Shown: piece after piece, positions 52,700 to 61,304 of the stretch
How positions within the stretch are numbered: the first letter of the stretch is position 1
Layout of the letters: each line of letters opens with the position of its first letter
Source of the DNA: Chloroflexota bacterium
GTDB taxonomy: Bacteria; Chloroflexota; Anaerolineae; Anaerolineales; UBA11579
NCBI GenBank assembly: GCA_013112575.1
Contig: JABFGG010000001.1
Span: forward strand, 496,001 to 560,000
DNA: 64,000 bases
Direction: 5' to 3'
Position numbers and translations under genes: made by a program
The notes under the pieces: generated by a model
What the model was told of the DNA's origin: nothing
The model's input: the letters and a program-made list of their open reading frames with translations, nothing else
Database searches by the model: none

Positions 52700-54304
52700 A
52701 TGGCCACCCCACAACTTTACGATCTTGATACCTACCTGAGCCTGCTCAACGACCTCTACCCGCGCTTGCTCACCCAGATCGACCGTGACCCCGATTCGCC
52801 AACCTATGGCTCATGCGACCGCGGTTTCTGGATGTATCGCTTGCATGATTTTGATTCGGGCGTTTTGCAGCAGGCCAGTCTCACCTTGGCTGCCCTGGCT
52901 GCCCTGGCAGATGAAGTTGATCTGTCCCCTTACCCCAATCTCAACCCACAGCATAAAGATGTTTGGGTAACTCTGGCGCGGGCCATCAACCGCCGCACTG
53001 TCAGCCTGCTGGCGCGTAACGGCATGCTGGACGAGTATTATCCCGGGGAGCAATCCTTCCCGGGCACGATCTTTACGAGTTATGCTACCCTCAAATCAGC
53101 CTTATTGCTGGAGCAGGACAGTGTGGTGCATAGCCAGGGTTTGCGTAAGACAGCAAGGCAGTTCCTCAAGCGTGGCGCTTCTGCTGCCGCGAACCAGGAT
53201 GTGGCAGCTGCAGCTTTCCTGGCCTTGTATAGCAGCACCTTGCATTGGAAGCAGGCGCAGTCTGAAGCCGTGCTTGAAGACATGGTTTCCCGCCCAGAAC
53301 AGGACAGCTTTTTCATGGAGTATGGCGGCATGGATGTGGGTTATTCGACCGTCACGCTCAATTACCTGGGCTACATGCACGCCGATGGCAGTTTTAGGGT
53401 GGAAAACCAGCTCAACACACTGGGCTCTATGCTGGCCGATTTCATAACCCCAGGCGGTTATCTGGGCGGTGAATTCGCCTCACGCAGCACAACATATTTC
53501 TTACCCTTTGGATTTATGCAGGCTGCCTATCAAAACAAAGAAAACGCCAGCCACTTTGCCCCCCTCAATTTATCTTCCGCCTATACCCGTCTCGACGACC
53601 GCTACCTGATGCATTATTGTCTGCCCGCCCTGGCGATGGGGGCTTTGGCCCTGGCGAAAGCAGGAGAACCAAAACAAACAAAACAAAGCAGCTCAAAGGA
53701 TTGGCTTACCAAAGCTTATCCTCAAGTTCAGCTTTATGCTTTGCGTCGTCAGGATAGCGCTGTCTTCCTGGGTTTGAACAAGGGGGGAGCCTTGCAGATC
53801 GAGCATGAAGGTAAACATTTTGTTGACACAGGCTACCGTCTGACACGTGATGGAAACACCTTTGCCACCTGCGTTTTGCAGGAAGAAGTGCCAATCGATG
53901 TTGGCGAAACCGATACAGGTGTGGAATTCAATATCGAGGCTCAGTTCTTGCGCTATGGTGCTTTAACGGCCAGCCCCTTGAAGACCATCGCTCTGCGCAT
54001 TCTGAGCTTCTTTGGTCCGGCATTGAACACGCTCTTTAAACGCATCCTCATTCAGGCGCCGCGTAGCTTACCTGATGTTTTCCTCCAGCGACGCATCCGT
54101 TTAGATACCACTACCAATGAGTTGCATGTTGAAGATAAGTTAGAAGGCTTACAAGAGGGGGATGAACTCACACTAGCCCCGGCATCTTCTTTCCGTCTGG
54201 TGCCCAGCGCCAAGTTCCACCAGCCTGGCGAAGAAGATGCTTTGTCAGCTTCATTGGTCCCCTTGGAAGGCAAAGCCTTCTCCCAAACTTTTGATTTGAA
54301 TTAG
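52700..54304 (+). CDS. unrecognised 534-residue protein, toroid plus sandwich-like
   Basis: I do not recognise this family. The N-terminal 330 residues are helix-rich with repeated Tyr/Trp/Gly-containing stretches (SCDRGFWMYRLHDFDSG, EYGGMDVGYSTVTLNYLGYM, SRSTTYFLPFGFM), as in alpha-toroid enzymes of the heparinase/alginate-lyase kind. The last 200 residues look beta-rich with alternating charged and hydrophobic residues. No signal peptide or membrane helix is evident, except a possible hydrophobic patch near residues 425-445. It lies 34 bases after the nitroreductase and just before a GT4 gene. A lyase, hydrolase or epimerase acting on a uronate glycan is possible. Confidence 0.7.
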   Translation: MATPQLYDLDTYLSLLNDLYPRLLTQIDRDPDSPTYGSCDRGFWMYRLHDFDSGVLQQASLTLAALAALADEVDLSPYPNLNPQHKDVWVTLARAINRRTVSLLARNGMLDEYYPGEQSFPGTIFTSYATLKSALLLEQDSVVHSQGLRKTARQFLKRGASAAANQDVAAAAFLALYSSTLHWKQAQSEAVLEDMVSRPEQDSFFMEYGGMDVGYSTVTLNYLGYMHADGSFRVENQLNTLGSMLADFITPGGYLGGEFASRSTTYFLPFGFMQAAYQNKENASHFAPLNLSSAYTRLDDRYLMHYCLPALAMGALALAKAGEPKQTKQSSSKDWLTKAYPQVQLYALRRQDSAVFLGLNKGGALQIEHEGKHFVDTGYRLTRDGNTFATCVLQEEVPIDVGETDTGVEFNIEAQFLRYGALTASPLKTIALRILSFFGPALNTLFKRILIQAPRSLPDVFLQRRIRLDTTTNELHVEDKLEGLQEGDELTLAPASSFRLVPSAKFHQPGEEDALSASLVPLEGKAFSQTFDLN

Positions 54305-54319
54305 ACACTACCTTTGGCC

Positions 54320-55456
54320 ATGCGCATCCTGATCCTCAACCCGGAATACCCACCCATTGGCGGGGGTGCATCCAATGCCAGCGCGCATGTTGCCAAACAT
54401 CTCGTGGCATTAGGCGCAGAGGTCACTTTACTGACCGCCCGTTTCTCTGATCTACCCCATGAGGAAGTGCAGGCCGGTGTACGTATCATCCGCGCCCCCG
54501 CCCTGCGCAAAGCTAGGGACCGTTCCGGTGCGCTTGAGCAAATATCCTTTGTCTTTGGTGGTTTGTGGAGTGCCTTGAACTTGATGCGCAGTTGGAAACC
54601 GGATGCCATATTAGCTTTTTTTGGTGTGCCCAGCGGCATGATCGCCCGCCCTTTGCGTTTCTTCTTTGCTATTCCCTACATTGTGTCTTTGCGCGGGGGT
54701 GACGTGCCCGGATTTCGCCCTTACGATTTCGCAACCTATCACAAGCTGATTGGTCCAGTTGTGCATCTCATCTGGCGTCAGGCTGCGGCTGTCGTAGCTA
54801 ATAGTGAGGGCTTGCGCCAATTGGGCGCGGCATTCGATAATAAGGTGCCTATTCAGATCATCCCCAATGGTGTTGATGGGAAGCAATATCCCCAGCGCAA
54901 TGGGGATTGGCAGCCCCCGCGTCTGATGGCCGTTGGCCGTGTGGTCTACCAGAAGGGCATTGACCTCACGCTTCAAGCCTTGAGCCAATTGCAGGACCTG
55001 GATTGGCGGTACACAGTTATTGGTGATGGCTCAGAGTTGCCAATTCTAGAAGCTATGGCCGCGGATCTGGGTATTGCTGAGCGCGTTGATTTTGCGGGTT
55101 GGCGCGGCAAATCAGATTTGCCAGTTTGTTATCAGGATGCTAATCTCTATGTGTACCCCTCCCGTCACGAAGGCATGCCCAATGTCGTTTTGGAGGCCAT
55201 GGCATCAGGCTTGCCTGTGGTAGCCTCACGCATAGCGGGCAATGAGGAACTGGTTATCCCCGACGAAACCGGTTTGCTGGTCCCGCCGGACGATGTGGAT
55301 GCTTTGACCGATGCGCTGCGCCAACTCATCCCCGATGCCCAGCGTCGCCAACAAATGGGACAGGCTGCTCGTCAGCGTGTGGAAGAGCATTACACCTGGC
55401 GTAGCGTGGCCGAGCAATATTTGGAGTTACTGGAAAAAGCTGTGGAGGTCAACTGA
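54320..55456 (+). CDS. GT4-family glycosyltransferase
   Basis: The 378-residue GT-B protein starts RILILNPEYPPIGGGASNAS with the Gly-rich acceptor loop, then IIPNGVDGKQYPQRNG, LMAVGRVVYQKGIDLTLQAL, VIGDGSELPILEAM and the donor motif YPSRHEGMPNVVLEAMASG. It ends in an ATGA-type overlap with the asparagine synthase gene (stop TGA, start ATG). The tight coupling suggests that the two act on one repeat unit. Confidence 0.9.
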   Translation: MRILILNPEYPPIGGGASNASAHVAKHLVALGAEVTLLTARFSDLPHEEVQAGVRIIRAPALRKARDRSGALEQISFVFGGLWSALNLMRSWKPDAILAFFGVPSGMIARPLRFFFAIPYIVSLRGGDVPGFRPYDFATYHKLIGPVVHLIWRQAAAVVANSEGLRQLGAAFDNKVPIQIIPNGVDGKQYPQRNGDWQPPRLMAVGRVVYQKGIDLTLQALSQLQDLDWRYTVIGDGSELPILEAMAADLGIAERVDFAGWRGKSDLPVCYQDANLYVYPSRHEGMPNVVLEAMASGLPVVASRIAGNEELVIPDETGLLVPPDDVDALTDALRQLIPDAQRRQQMGQAARQRVEEHYTWRSVAEQYLELLEKAVEVN

Positions 55457-57351
55457 TGTGTGGCATTTGCGGCATCGCCCCTGCCGACAAGCTTCCAGTT
55501 GAGCGCAGGCAATTGGAAGCCATGAATGCCTGCCTGCACCACCGCGGCCCGGATGGTGACGGATTTTATACTAGCGAGGGTGTCGGGCTGGCCATGCGTC
55601 GTCTGGCCATCATTGACGTGGCTGGCGGGGACCAGCCCATTGCCAATGAGGATGAAACGCTTTGGATTGTGTACAACGGCGAGAGTTACAACTATCCGGC
55701 CCTGCGTGCCGAACTCGAAGCCCGCGGTCACCACTTCCGCACCCAAACCGATACCGAATGTATTCTGCATCTTTACGAAGATTTTGGCGATGACTGTGCC
55801 AGCCACCTGCGCGGTCAGGCGGCCTTTGCCTTGTGGGATGAAAAGCAAAAACGCGTTTTGCTGGCGCGTGACCGTTTAGGCCAGAAACCCCTTTACTACA
55901 CCGTACAGGATGACACGTTGTATTTTGCCTCTGAACTGCCTGCGCTCCTGCGGGTCTTGCCGCACACACCCGACATCCACTTACCTGCCATCGACCTATA
56001 CCTCAGCCTGCAATACGTGCCGGAACCGCTGACCCCGTACGAGGGCATCTTTAAATTGCCGCCTGCCCACCGCGCCGTATGGCAAAACGGCGAGCTCAGT
56101 ATCGAACGATACTGGCAGTTGGAGTATGAACCCAAACACACAGACTCCGAGCAGGATCTAATTGTTGAGTTGGGGGCGCGCTTACGCCAGGCCGTCTACA
56201 TGCGCCTCATCAGCGAAGTGCCCCTGGGGGCGCACCTTTCCGGCGGTATCGACTCCAGCATCATTGTGGCTTTGATGTCTGAGAAGACCAGCGGCCCGGT
56301 CAAAACCTTTTCGGTAGGCTTCGAAGAAACCAATTTCTCCGAGTTGCCCTATGCGCGTGCCGTGGCCGAACGTTACGCCACCGACCATCATGAATTCACC
56401 CTCAGCTTCGGGGATATTCCCGCCACCCTGGAACACGTGCTTTCACACGTCGGTGAACCATTCGCCGACCCTTCCGCTTTGCCGCTCTATCATCTCTCAC
56501 GTTTGACTCGTGAACATGTGACCGTAGCTTTGAACGGCGACGGCGGTGACGAAGCTTTTGCTGGCTACCAGCGTTACTGGCTCGACCCCCTGGCCAATAA
56601 CTATCTCAAATTGCCCGGCTTTGTAACGCGCGGACTTGTACCTGCTTTTGCCAACCTGCTCCCCGACCGGGCCGATCGGCCCGTTGGCGGCAGCCTGGTC
56701 AACGGCCTCAAACGCCTGGAGCAGTTACCGGCCATTGACCGGCGTGCCAGTATCCTGCGCTGGGGTTCCTATTTTTCACCACAACACAGGGCGGGTTTAT
56801 GGCAAAGCGAATATCAGTATGCCCTGGATATGCAAGGGCCGGAGAGCTATCTGGGTACTCACTTTGACAGCCCTTACGCCAATTCCTTCATGGATCGCAC
56901 CTTGTATACGGATATTCACAGCTATTTGCCGGGCGACCTGCTCGTCAAGGCTGACCGTATGACCATGGCCCACTCGGTCGAAGGCCGTTCGCCCTTCCTG
57001 GATCATGAGGTCATGGCCTGGGCGGCACGCTTGCCGGAAAACCTCAAGGTACGTGGGCGAACCGGTAAGTACCTGTTGCGTAAGACCTTTGCCGATCTGC
57101 TGCCGGATGGGATCACTGGCCGCGGCAAACAGGGCTTTGGCATCCCCATTGGTGCCTGGCTGCGTGGCCCTCTGGGCGACTGGGCTCGTGAACTTCTTTA
57201 TTCTTCACCCGGCATCACAACCTGGTTCCGGCGCACGGCCATAGAAGAGTTATTTGAGCAACACCAGAAAGGACAGTACGATCACGGTAAACGCCTATGG
57301 GCTTTGGCCTGTTTGGCCCTTTGGGCCCAGCCTCTACACATCAAAAAGTGA
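55456..57351 (+). CDS. asnB: asparagine synthase (glutamine-hydrolysing) family
   Basis: In this 631-residue protein Cys2 is the nucleophile in MCGICGI, HRGPDGDGF and NGESYNY form the glutamine pocket, and the PPi loop LSGGIDSSI lies near residue 262. GDGGDEAFAGYQRY and GRSPFLDHEVM belong to the synthetase domain. It is a paralogue of the protein at 4009 but clearly different in sequence. It is the last gene of the long glycan operon. A role in amidating a glycan carboxyl, or in true asparagine synthesis, cannot be separated by sequence. Confidence 0.92.
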   Translation: MCGICGIAPADKLPVERRQLEAMNACLHHRGPDGDGFYTSEGVGLAMRRLAIIDVAGGDQPIANEDETLWIVYNGESYNYPALRAELEARGHHFRTQTDTECILHLYEDFGDDCASHLRGQAAFALWDEKQKRVLLARDRLGQKPLYYTVQDDTLYFASELPALLRVLPHTPDIHLPAIDLYLSLQYVPEPLTPYEGIFKLPPAHRAVWQNGELSIERYWQLEYEPKHTDSEQDLIVELGARLRQAVYMRLISEVPLGAHLSGGIDSSIIVALMSEKTSGPVKTFSVGFEETNFSELPYARAVAERYATDHHEFTLSFGDIPATLEHVLSHVGEPFADPSALPLYHLSRLTREHVTVALNGDGGDEAFAGYQRYWLDPLANNYLKLPGFVTRGLVPAFANLLPDRADRPVGGSLVNGLKRLEQLPAIDRRASILRWGSYFSPQHRAGLWQSEYQYALDMQGPESYLGTHFDSPYANSFMDRTLYTDIHSYLPGDLLVKADRMTMAHSVEGRSPFLDHEVMAWAARLPENLKVRGRTGKYLLRKTFADLLPDGITGRGKQGFGIPIGAWLRGPLGDWARELLYSSPGITTWFRRTAIEELFEQHQKGQYDHGKRLWALACLALWAQPLHIKK

Positions 57352-57363
57352 AACTGGTATAAT
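57335..57363 (+). promoter_or_regulatory. promoter of tRNA-Val
   Basis: TATAAT (57358-57363) lies ten bases before the tRNA, with a TACACA 17 bases upstream as a -35. It begins inside the end of the preceding asnB gene. Confidence 0.6.
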
Positions 57364-57373
57364 GCCCATCCCC

Positions 57374-57450
57374 GGGCGGGTAGCTCAGCTGGTTAGAGCG
57401 TTGCGTTGACATCGCAAAGGTCGTAGGTTCGAGCCCTATTCCGCCCACCA
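57374..57450 (+). tRNA. tRNA-Val (anticodon GAC)
   Basis: A complete cloverleaf with encoded CCA can be folded. The acceptor stem GGGCGGG pairs with the 3' TCCGCCC (one G-U), the D arm is GCTC/GAGC, the anticodon stem TTGCG/CGCAA has loop TTGACAT, and the T arm has the TTCGAGC loop. Anticodon GAC reads the valine codons GUC and GUU. It has its own promoter and terminator. Confidence 0.96.
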
Positions 57451-57451
57451 C

Positions 57452-57484
57452 AACCGCTTGACGAACTCGTTGAGCGGTTTTTTC
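57452..57484 (+). terminator. rho-independent terminator after tRNA-Val
   Basis: An 11-13 base-pair stem (AACCGCT...AGCGGTT with two G-U pairs further in) is followed directly by six T residues. It begins two bases after the tRNA CCA. The next gene starts only 12 bases beyond. Confidence 0.9.
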
Positions 57485-57495
57485 TTAGTTTTCAG

Positions 57496-58275
57496 ATGAA
57501 TTCAGGTCAAGATATGTTCACACGTGCAATCGTAAGAAAACCCGGCCAGAGTATGACAGATGGTCTAAGGGACACTGATATCGGTATCCCTGACCACCAG
57601 TTGGCGCTGGTCCAACACGCAGCTTATGTGGAAGCCCTTAAAGCTTGTGGCTTAGACGTATTGGTCCTGGAGGCTGATGAGAGCTATCCGGATTCAACCT
57701 TTGTTGAAGACACGGCCCTGCTGACCAAAGCCTGTGCCATCATCACCAACCCCGGCGCGCTCTCACGTAAGGGAGAGATCCATTCCATCAAACAGGTGTT
57801 GTCAGACTATTACGACAACATCGAAGAAGTCATCGAGCCGAGCACGGTGGAAGGTGGGGACATCATGATGGTCGGCTCACACTTCTATATCGGTTTATCT
57901 GAACGTACGAACGAGGAAGGCGCACGGCAGGTTATCGCCTATCTGGAAAAGTACGGTTTCAGCGGCTCCACAATGTCAGTAGGCGACATGTTGCATCTGA
58001 AATCCGGGGTCGTGTATCTGGAGGACAACACGATCGCAGCTACCGGCGAGTTCGTGCACCAGAAGGAATTCGAGGGCTTTCGTGTCCTGGAGATTGCTGA
58101 AGATGAAAGTTATGCCGCCAATTGCATTTGGGTGAATGGGAATGTATTGGTAGCCAAAGGCTATCCTAAGGCGGCCGGTACGATAGCAGATGCCGGATAT
58201 CCGGTCATCGAATTAGACGTATCTGAGTTCCGCAAGCTGGATGGGGGCTTGAGTTGCCTCTCGCTGAGGTTCTAG
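57496..58275 (+). CDS. dimethylarginine dimethylaminohydrolase-like (DDAH) enzyme
   Basis: In this 259-residue amidinotransferase-fold protein DSTFVEDTALL and VEGGDIMMVG contain acidic ligands, GLSERTNEEGARQ contacts the substrate, and MLHLKSGVVYLEDN carries the catalytic His. Cys254 in GGLSCLSLRF is the nucleophile. The family hydrolyses dimethylarginine (or arginine) to citrulline and an amine. It starts just after the tRNA terminator, and ATG at 57514 is an alternative. No promoter is clear. It is probably unrelated to the glycan cluster. Confidence 0.9.
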   Translation: MNSGQDMFTRAIVRKPGQSMTDGLRDTDIGIPDHQLALVQHAAYVEALKACGLDVLVLEADESYPDSTFVEDTALLTKACAIITNPGALSRKGEIHSIKQVLSDYYDNIEEVIEPSTVEGGDIMMVGSHFYIGLSERTNEEGARQVIAYLEKYGFSGSTMSVGDMLHLKSGVVYLEDNTIAATGEFVHQKEFEGFRVLEIAEDESYAANCIWVNGNVLVAKGYPKAAGTIADAGYPVIELDVSEFRKLDGGLSCLSLRF

Positions 58276-58312
58276 TGAGGTGTTTTAATTTAGTTAACAA
58301 ATTGCGCATAAT

Positions 58313-58340
58313 TTCACAGCCCACCCAATTCGTCTATAAT
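58313..58340 (+). promoter_or_regulatory. sigma-70-like promoter of the ABC1/UbiB gene
   Basis: TTCACA (58313-58318) and TATAAT (58335-58340) are 16 bases apart. The ATG at 58351 lies ten bases beyond the -10, so the leader is only a few bases. No ribosome-binding site is seen. Confidence 0.65.
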
Positions 58341-58350
58341 TAACCTCATC

Positions 58351-60048
58351 ATGTTACGCTCCCGCTACCGTCGCATCACCTTCTTCTTTGCCCGCGTTAT
58401 CTTGGGCCTCATCTGGTGGGAGTTCTTCCTGCCGCGCATCGGCTTGCGTGGCCGCACCCGCAACACGCGCACCGAGCGTCTCAGGAAAGCGGCGGTTGCT
58501 TTTCGGGCCATGGCCATTGATATGGGTGGCGTCATGATCAAGGTCGGCCAGTTCCTCTCGGCCCGTGTTGACGTGCTGCCCGAGGTCATTACAGCCGAAC
58601 TGTCTGAACTGCAAGATGAAGTCCGGCCCGAAACCTATGAAGATATCCGCACCTTGGCCGAAGCCGAACTGGGGGCTTCCCTTGAAACCCTCTACGCCGA
58701 ATTCGACTCCCAGCCCCTGGCCGCCGCTTCCCTTGGGCAGGTGCACCGCGCCAAACTGAAAAAGCCGCAATCCCGCAAGCAAGCTGCAAATGGCAGCGTT
58801 GAGCAGGGTTATGTTGACGTGGTTGTCAAAGTGCAGCGCCCAAATATCAAAACCATCATCGATACCGACCTGGCAGCTCTGAGCACCGTGGGCCGTTGGG
58901 TGCAGCGTTATCGCCCCATCAGCAAGCGCGCCAACATCCCGGCTTTGTTGGAAGAGTTTTCCCGCGTCACCTATCAGGAGATCGATTATCTGGCCGAGGG
59001 CCGCAACGCCGAGACCTTTGCCACCAACTTCGCAGAGCGCCCGGAAGTATCCATCCCCGAGGTTGTCTGGAGCCACACTACCCAATGTGTGCTCACCCTC
59101 GAAGATGTGTACGCTATCAAGATCACGGATTACGAAGCTATGGAAGCCGCCGGTATTGACCGCCGAGCGGTTGCCAGCCGTCTTGTAGATGTTTATTTAC
59201 AGCAGATCTTCGAGGATGCCTTTTTCCATGCCGATCCCCATCCCGGAAACCTGTTTGTCACACCTGTACCAGATGGTGATGAAGAAAATGATGGCTGGTT
59301 GCTGACCTTTGTGGACTTCGGCATGGTCGGTACCGTCCCCGACAATTCGATTGCCGGTTTGCGCGAATTGCTCATCGGCATGGCCACCAAAGACCCCGGT
59401 CGCATGATCAAGGCTTACCAATTGCTCGAGGTCTTGTTGCCTTCTGCCGACCTGGAATTGGTTGAACGTTTGGAGGCTATGGCTTTCGACCGTTTCTGGG
59501 GCAAGAGCATGGAAGAGCTGCGTGAGGTTGATTACGATGAGTTGCGTGAATTTGCCCACGAGTTCCGCGATATCGTTTACCAGTTGCCTTTCCAGGTTCC
59601 CCAAGACCTCATTTTCCTGGGCCGCACGGTTGCCATCCTGTCAGGCATTGCTACCGGCTTGCATGCCCAATTTAACTTCTGGGATAGTATCGCGCCCTAC
59701 GCCCAGAAACTGATCCAGGATGAAGAGGGCGGCTTTAACCTGCGTTTCTGGTTGAGTGAAACTGTCTCAATATTGCAGGTTCTCTGGGGCTTGCCCCGCC
59801 AGTTGGATGCTGTCTTGGGCAAAATGGAGCGCGGCAACCTGGTCGTGCAGGTGCCGCAGGCCACCGCTCAATTACGCAGCATAGAATGGGGTGTGCGCCG
59901 TATCGTCGGCGCGCTGACCTTCATTGCTTTTCTCAGTAATGGGGTCCAGCTTTATTTGGCTGGCGAGTTGATTTTTAGTGGGGGACTGTTGGCCGCGGCC
60001 GCGCTTAACCTGGCCTGGCTGATTCTGCCCAGGCGTAGGCGTCGCTAA
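58351..60048 (+). CDS. ABC1/UbiB-family atypical kinase-like protein
   Basis: The 565-residue protein has the family motifs in order: IKVGQFLSARVDVLPEV (KxGQ helix), LAAASLGQVHRAKL (Ala-rich nucleotide loop), HADPHPGNLF and FVDFGMVGTVPD, with the catalytic Asp and metal-binding Asn/Asp. The C-terminal two hydrophobic helices anchor it in the membrane. Members support isoprenoid quinone or lipid metabolism by ATP-dependent action and are not ordinary protein kinases. It stands alone with its own promoter. Confidence 0.92.
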   Translation: MLRSRYRRITFFFARVILGLIWWEFFLPRIGLRGRTRNTRTERLRKAAVAFRAMAIDMGGVMIKVGQFLSARVDVLPEVITAELSELQDEVRPETYEDIRTLAEAELGASLETLYAEFDSQPLAAASLGQVHRAKLKKPQSRKQAANGSVEQGYVDVVVKVQRPNIKTIIDTDLAALSTVGRWVQRYRPISKRANIPALLEEFSRVTYQEIDYLAEGRNAETFATNFAERPEVSIPEVVWSHTTQCVLTLEDVYAIKITDYEAMEAAGIDRRAVASRLVDVYLQQIFEDAFFHADPHPGNLFVTPVPDGDEENDGWLLTFVDFGMVGTVPDNSIAGLRELLIGMATKDPGRMIKAYQLLEVLLPSADLELVERLEAMAFDRFWGKSMEELREVDYDELREFAHEFRDIVYQLPFQVPQDLIFLGRTVAILSGIATGLHAQFNFWDSIAPYAQKLIQDEEGGFNLRFWLSETVSILQVLWGLPRQLDAVLGKMERGNLVVQVPQATAQLRSIEWGVRRIVGALTFIAFLSNGVQLYLAGELIFSGGLLAAAALNLAWLILPRRRRR

Positions 60049-60068
60049 ATTTAACTTAGAAGAAAAAC

Positions 60069-60296
60069 TTAGATCGTTTCGCGTTCGTCGATGCGCTCGA
60101 TGGCATGGTTGATCATGCTGCGGGCCGCCATCAGCATTTCTTTGCGTGCTGCCCGACGTCGTGCCAGGAACTCAGGCGGGAAGAGTGCTTCAAAGCTTTT
60201 GTACATTTCTTTGCGTGCCTTGCGGGCGTGCTCGACGGCTTCATCGGGGATGTGCTGGCGTATACGTTCACGGGCTTCGTCTTTTTTCTTAGCCAT
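60069..60296 (-). CDS. small basic hypothetical protein
   Basis: From ATG at 60296 the product is 75 residues; the frame runs to 60383, but a GGAG site seven bases before this ATG decides the start. The protein is rich in Arg, Lys, Glu and Ala and is probably almost wholly helical (LARRRAARKEMLMAARSMIN). I know no function for it. It lies convergent with the UbiB gene and divergent from the rhomboid gene. Confidence 0.65.
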   Translation of the reverse strand: MAKKKDEARERIRQHIPDEAVEHARKARKEMYKSFEALFPPEFLARRRAARKEMLMAARSMINHAIERIDERETI

Positions 60297-60349
60297 ATTG
60301 ACTCCAATTGAATATACCGATACTGGCAAATAATTATTGCATATGCGGA

Positions 60350-60376
60350 TTGCCGCGTCAAGGACGCATGTATAAT
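60350..60376 (+). promoter_or_regulatory. promoter of the rhomboid gene
   Basis: TTGCCG (60350-60355) and a perfect TATAAT (60371-60376) are 15 bases apart. An AAGGA site precedes the ATG at 60408. The short spacer makes the -35 uncertain. Confidence 0.5.
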
Positions 60377-60407
60377 CGGTCACATTGTGTAAAGTAAAGG
60401 ATGAAGT

Positions 60408-61127
60408 ATGCTGCCACTCAAAGACATCAACCCCACCCGCCGCTTCCCCATCGTCACCTATGGCCTTATAGCCGCCAACGTGCTCGTCTTCCTGTGGGAA
60501 TTGACCCTGAGTGATTTCGACCTGCAGAGGGTTTTTCTTAATCTTTCAGTGGTTCCTGCTCTTTTTACACAAAACCCGCTGGCCCTGGACAATATCCTCG
60601 ACATCTTCCGCAGCATGTTCTTCCACGGCGGCATCGCTCACATTGGCGGCAACATGCTCTACTTGTGGCTCTTCGGTGACAACATTGAAGATCGCTTTGG
60701 CATTTTCTTTTATCTGGTCATCTACTTTGCCAGTGGGGTAGCAGCCGCTTTTGCTCAGATCATCATCGACCCCTTTTCACAGATTCCCTTGGTGGGAGCC
60801 AGTGGCGCCATTGCCGGTGTACTCGGTGCTTATCTCGTGCTCTTCCCCGGGATTCGAGTGCGTGGCCTCATCTTCCTCGGCTACTTTGCGCGCATCACCG
60901 AATTGCCTGCCTGGATCGTGCTGGGCTTCTGGTTTGTTATCCAATTGCTCAACGGCTTCCTGTCCCTGGGCGTACAGACCGGCGGTGGCGTGGCCTTCTT
61001 TGCGCATGTCGGGGGTTTTGTAGTGGGAGCGGTCATGGCCTGGGTCTTGATGCTCATATTCCCACAGCCTTCTCGCCAAGATCGCTACGAGGCGCTTTAC
61101 GAGCGTGCTCAGCGTTATCGTTACTAA
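60408..61127 (+). CDS. rhomboid-family intramembrane serine protease
   Basis: The 239-residue protein has six or seven membrane helices. HGGIAHIGGNMLYLWLFG gives the conserved His/Asn helix 2. Ser132 in GASGAIAG is the nucleophile, and His200 in FFAHVGGFVVG completes the Ser-His dyad. An N-terminal PTRRFPIVTYGLIAANVLVF is typical of the PA-type bacterial rhomboids. It cleaves within the membrane; its substrates are unknown. Confidence 0.93.
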   Translation: MLPLKDINPTRRFPIVTYGLIAANVLVFLWELTLSDFDLQRVFLNLSVVPALFTQNPLALDNILDIFRSMFFHGGIAHIGGNMLYLWLFGDNIEDRFGIFFYLVIYFASGVAAAFAQIIIDPFSQIPLVGASGAIAGVLGAYLVLFPGIRVRGLIFLGYFARITELPAWIVLGFWFVIQLLNGFLSLGVQTGGGVAFFAHVGGFVVGAVMAWVLMLIFPQPSRQDRYEALYERAQRYRY

Positions 61128-61144
61128 TATTTGTCCACCTGAGC

Positions 61145-61302
61145 CTAGCCAAAGATCCAGGCCAGAAGCCACCAGAGGCCTATCACAATGAGGGTAGAGA
61201 AAAAGAAGGCAAGATACCAGGGGATTCCCAGATACAGCCACAAAAAAAGAACAATGCGAAGTCGGCGATAGCAGCCACAACGTTTTTAATCAAAGAAGAC
61301 AT
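61145..61302 (-). pseudogene. small membrane protein interrupted at a T7 run
   Basis: The minus-strand ATG at 61302 lies two bases after the ABC-protein stop. The frame reads MSSLIKNVVAAIADFALFF and then hits a run of seven T residues. In frame it continues with non-membrane residues and stops after 39 codons. If the frame shifts back by one base (T8 or a -1 slip), it continues as LWLYLGIPWYLAFFF and IGLWWLLAWIFG, ends at TAG 61147-61145 and gives a coherent 52-residue two-helix membrane protein. This may be a sequencing error, a recent mutation or programmed slippage. Confidence 0.6.
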
Positions 61303-61304
61303 GC

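Noticed and set aside
58354..59085. 243-residue minus-strand frame
   Set aside because: It is antisense to the conserved kinase-like motifs of the UbiB gene; a shadow of that gene's codon bias.
60297..60383. 29-residue N-terminal extension of the small basic protein
   Set aside because: A good GGAG site precedes the internal ATG at 60296, and the extension overlaps the promoter region of the rhomboid gene.
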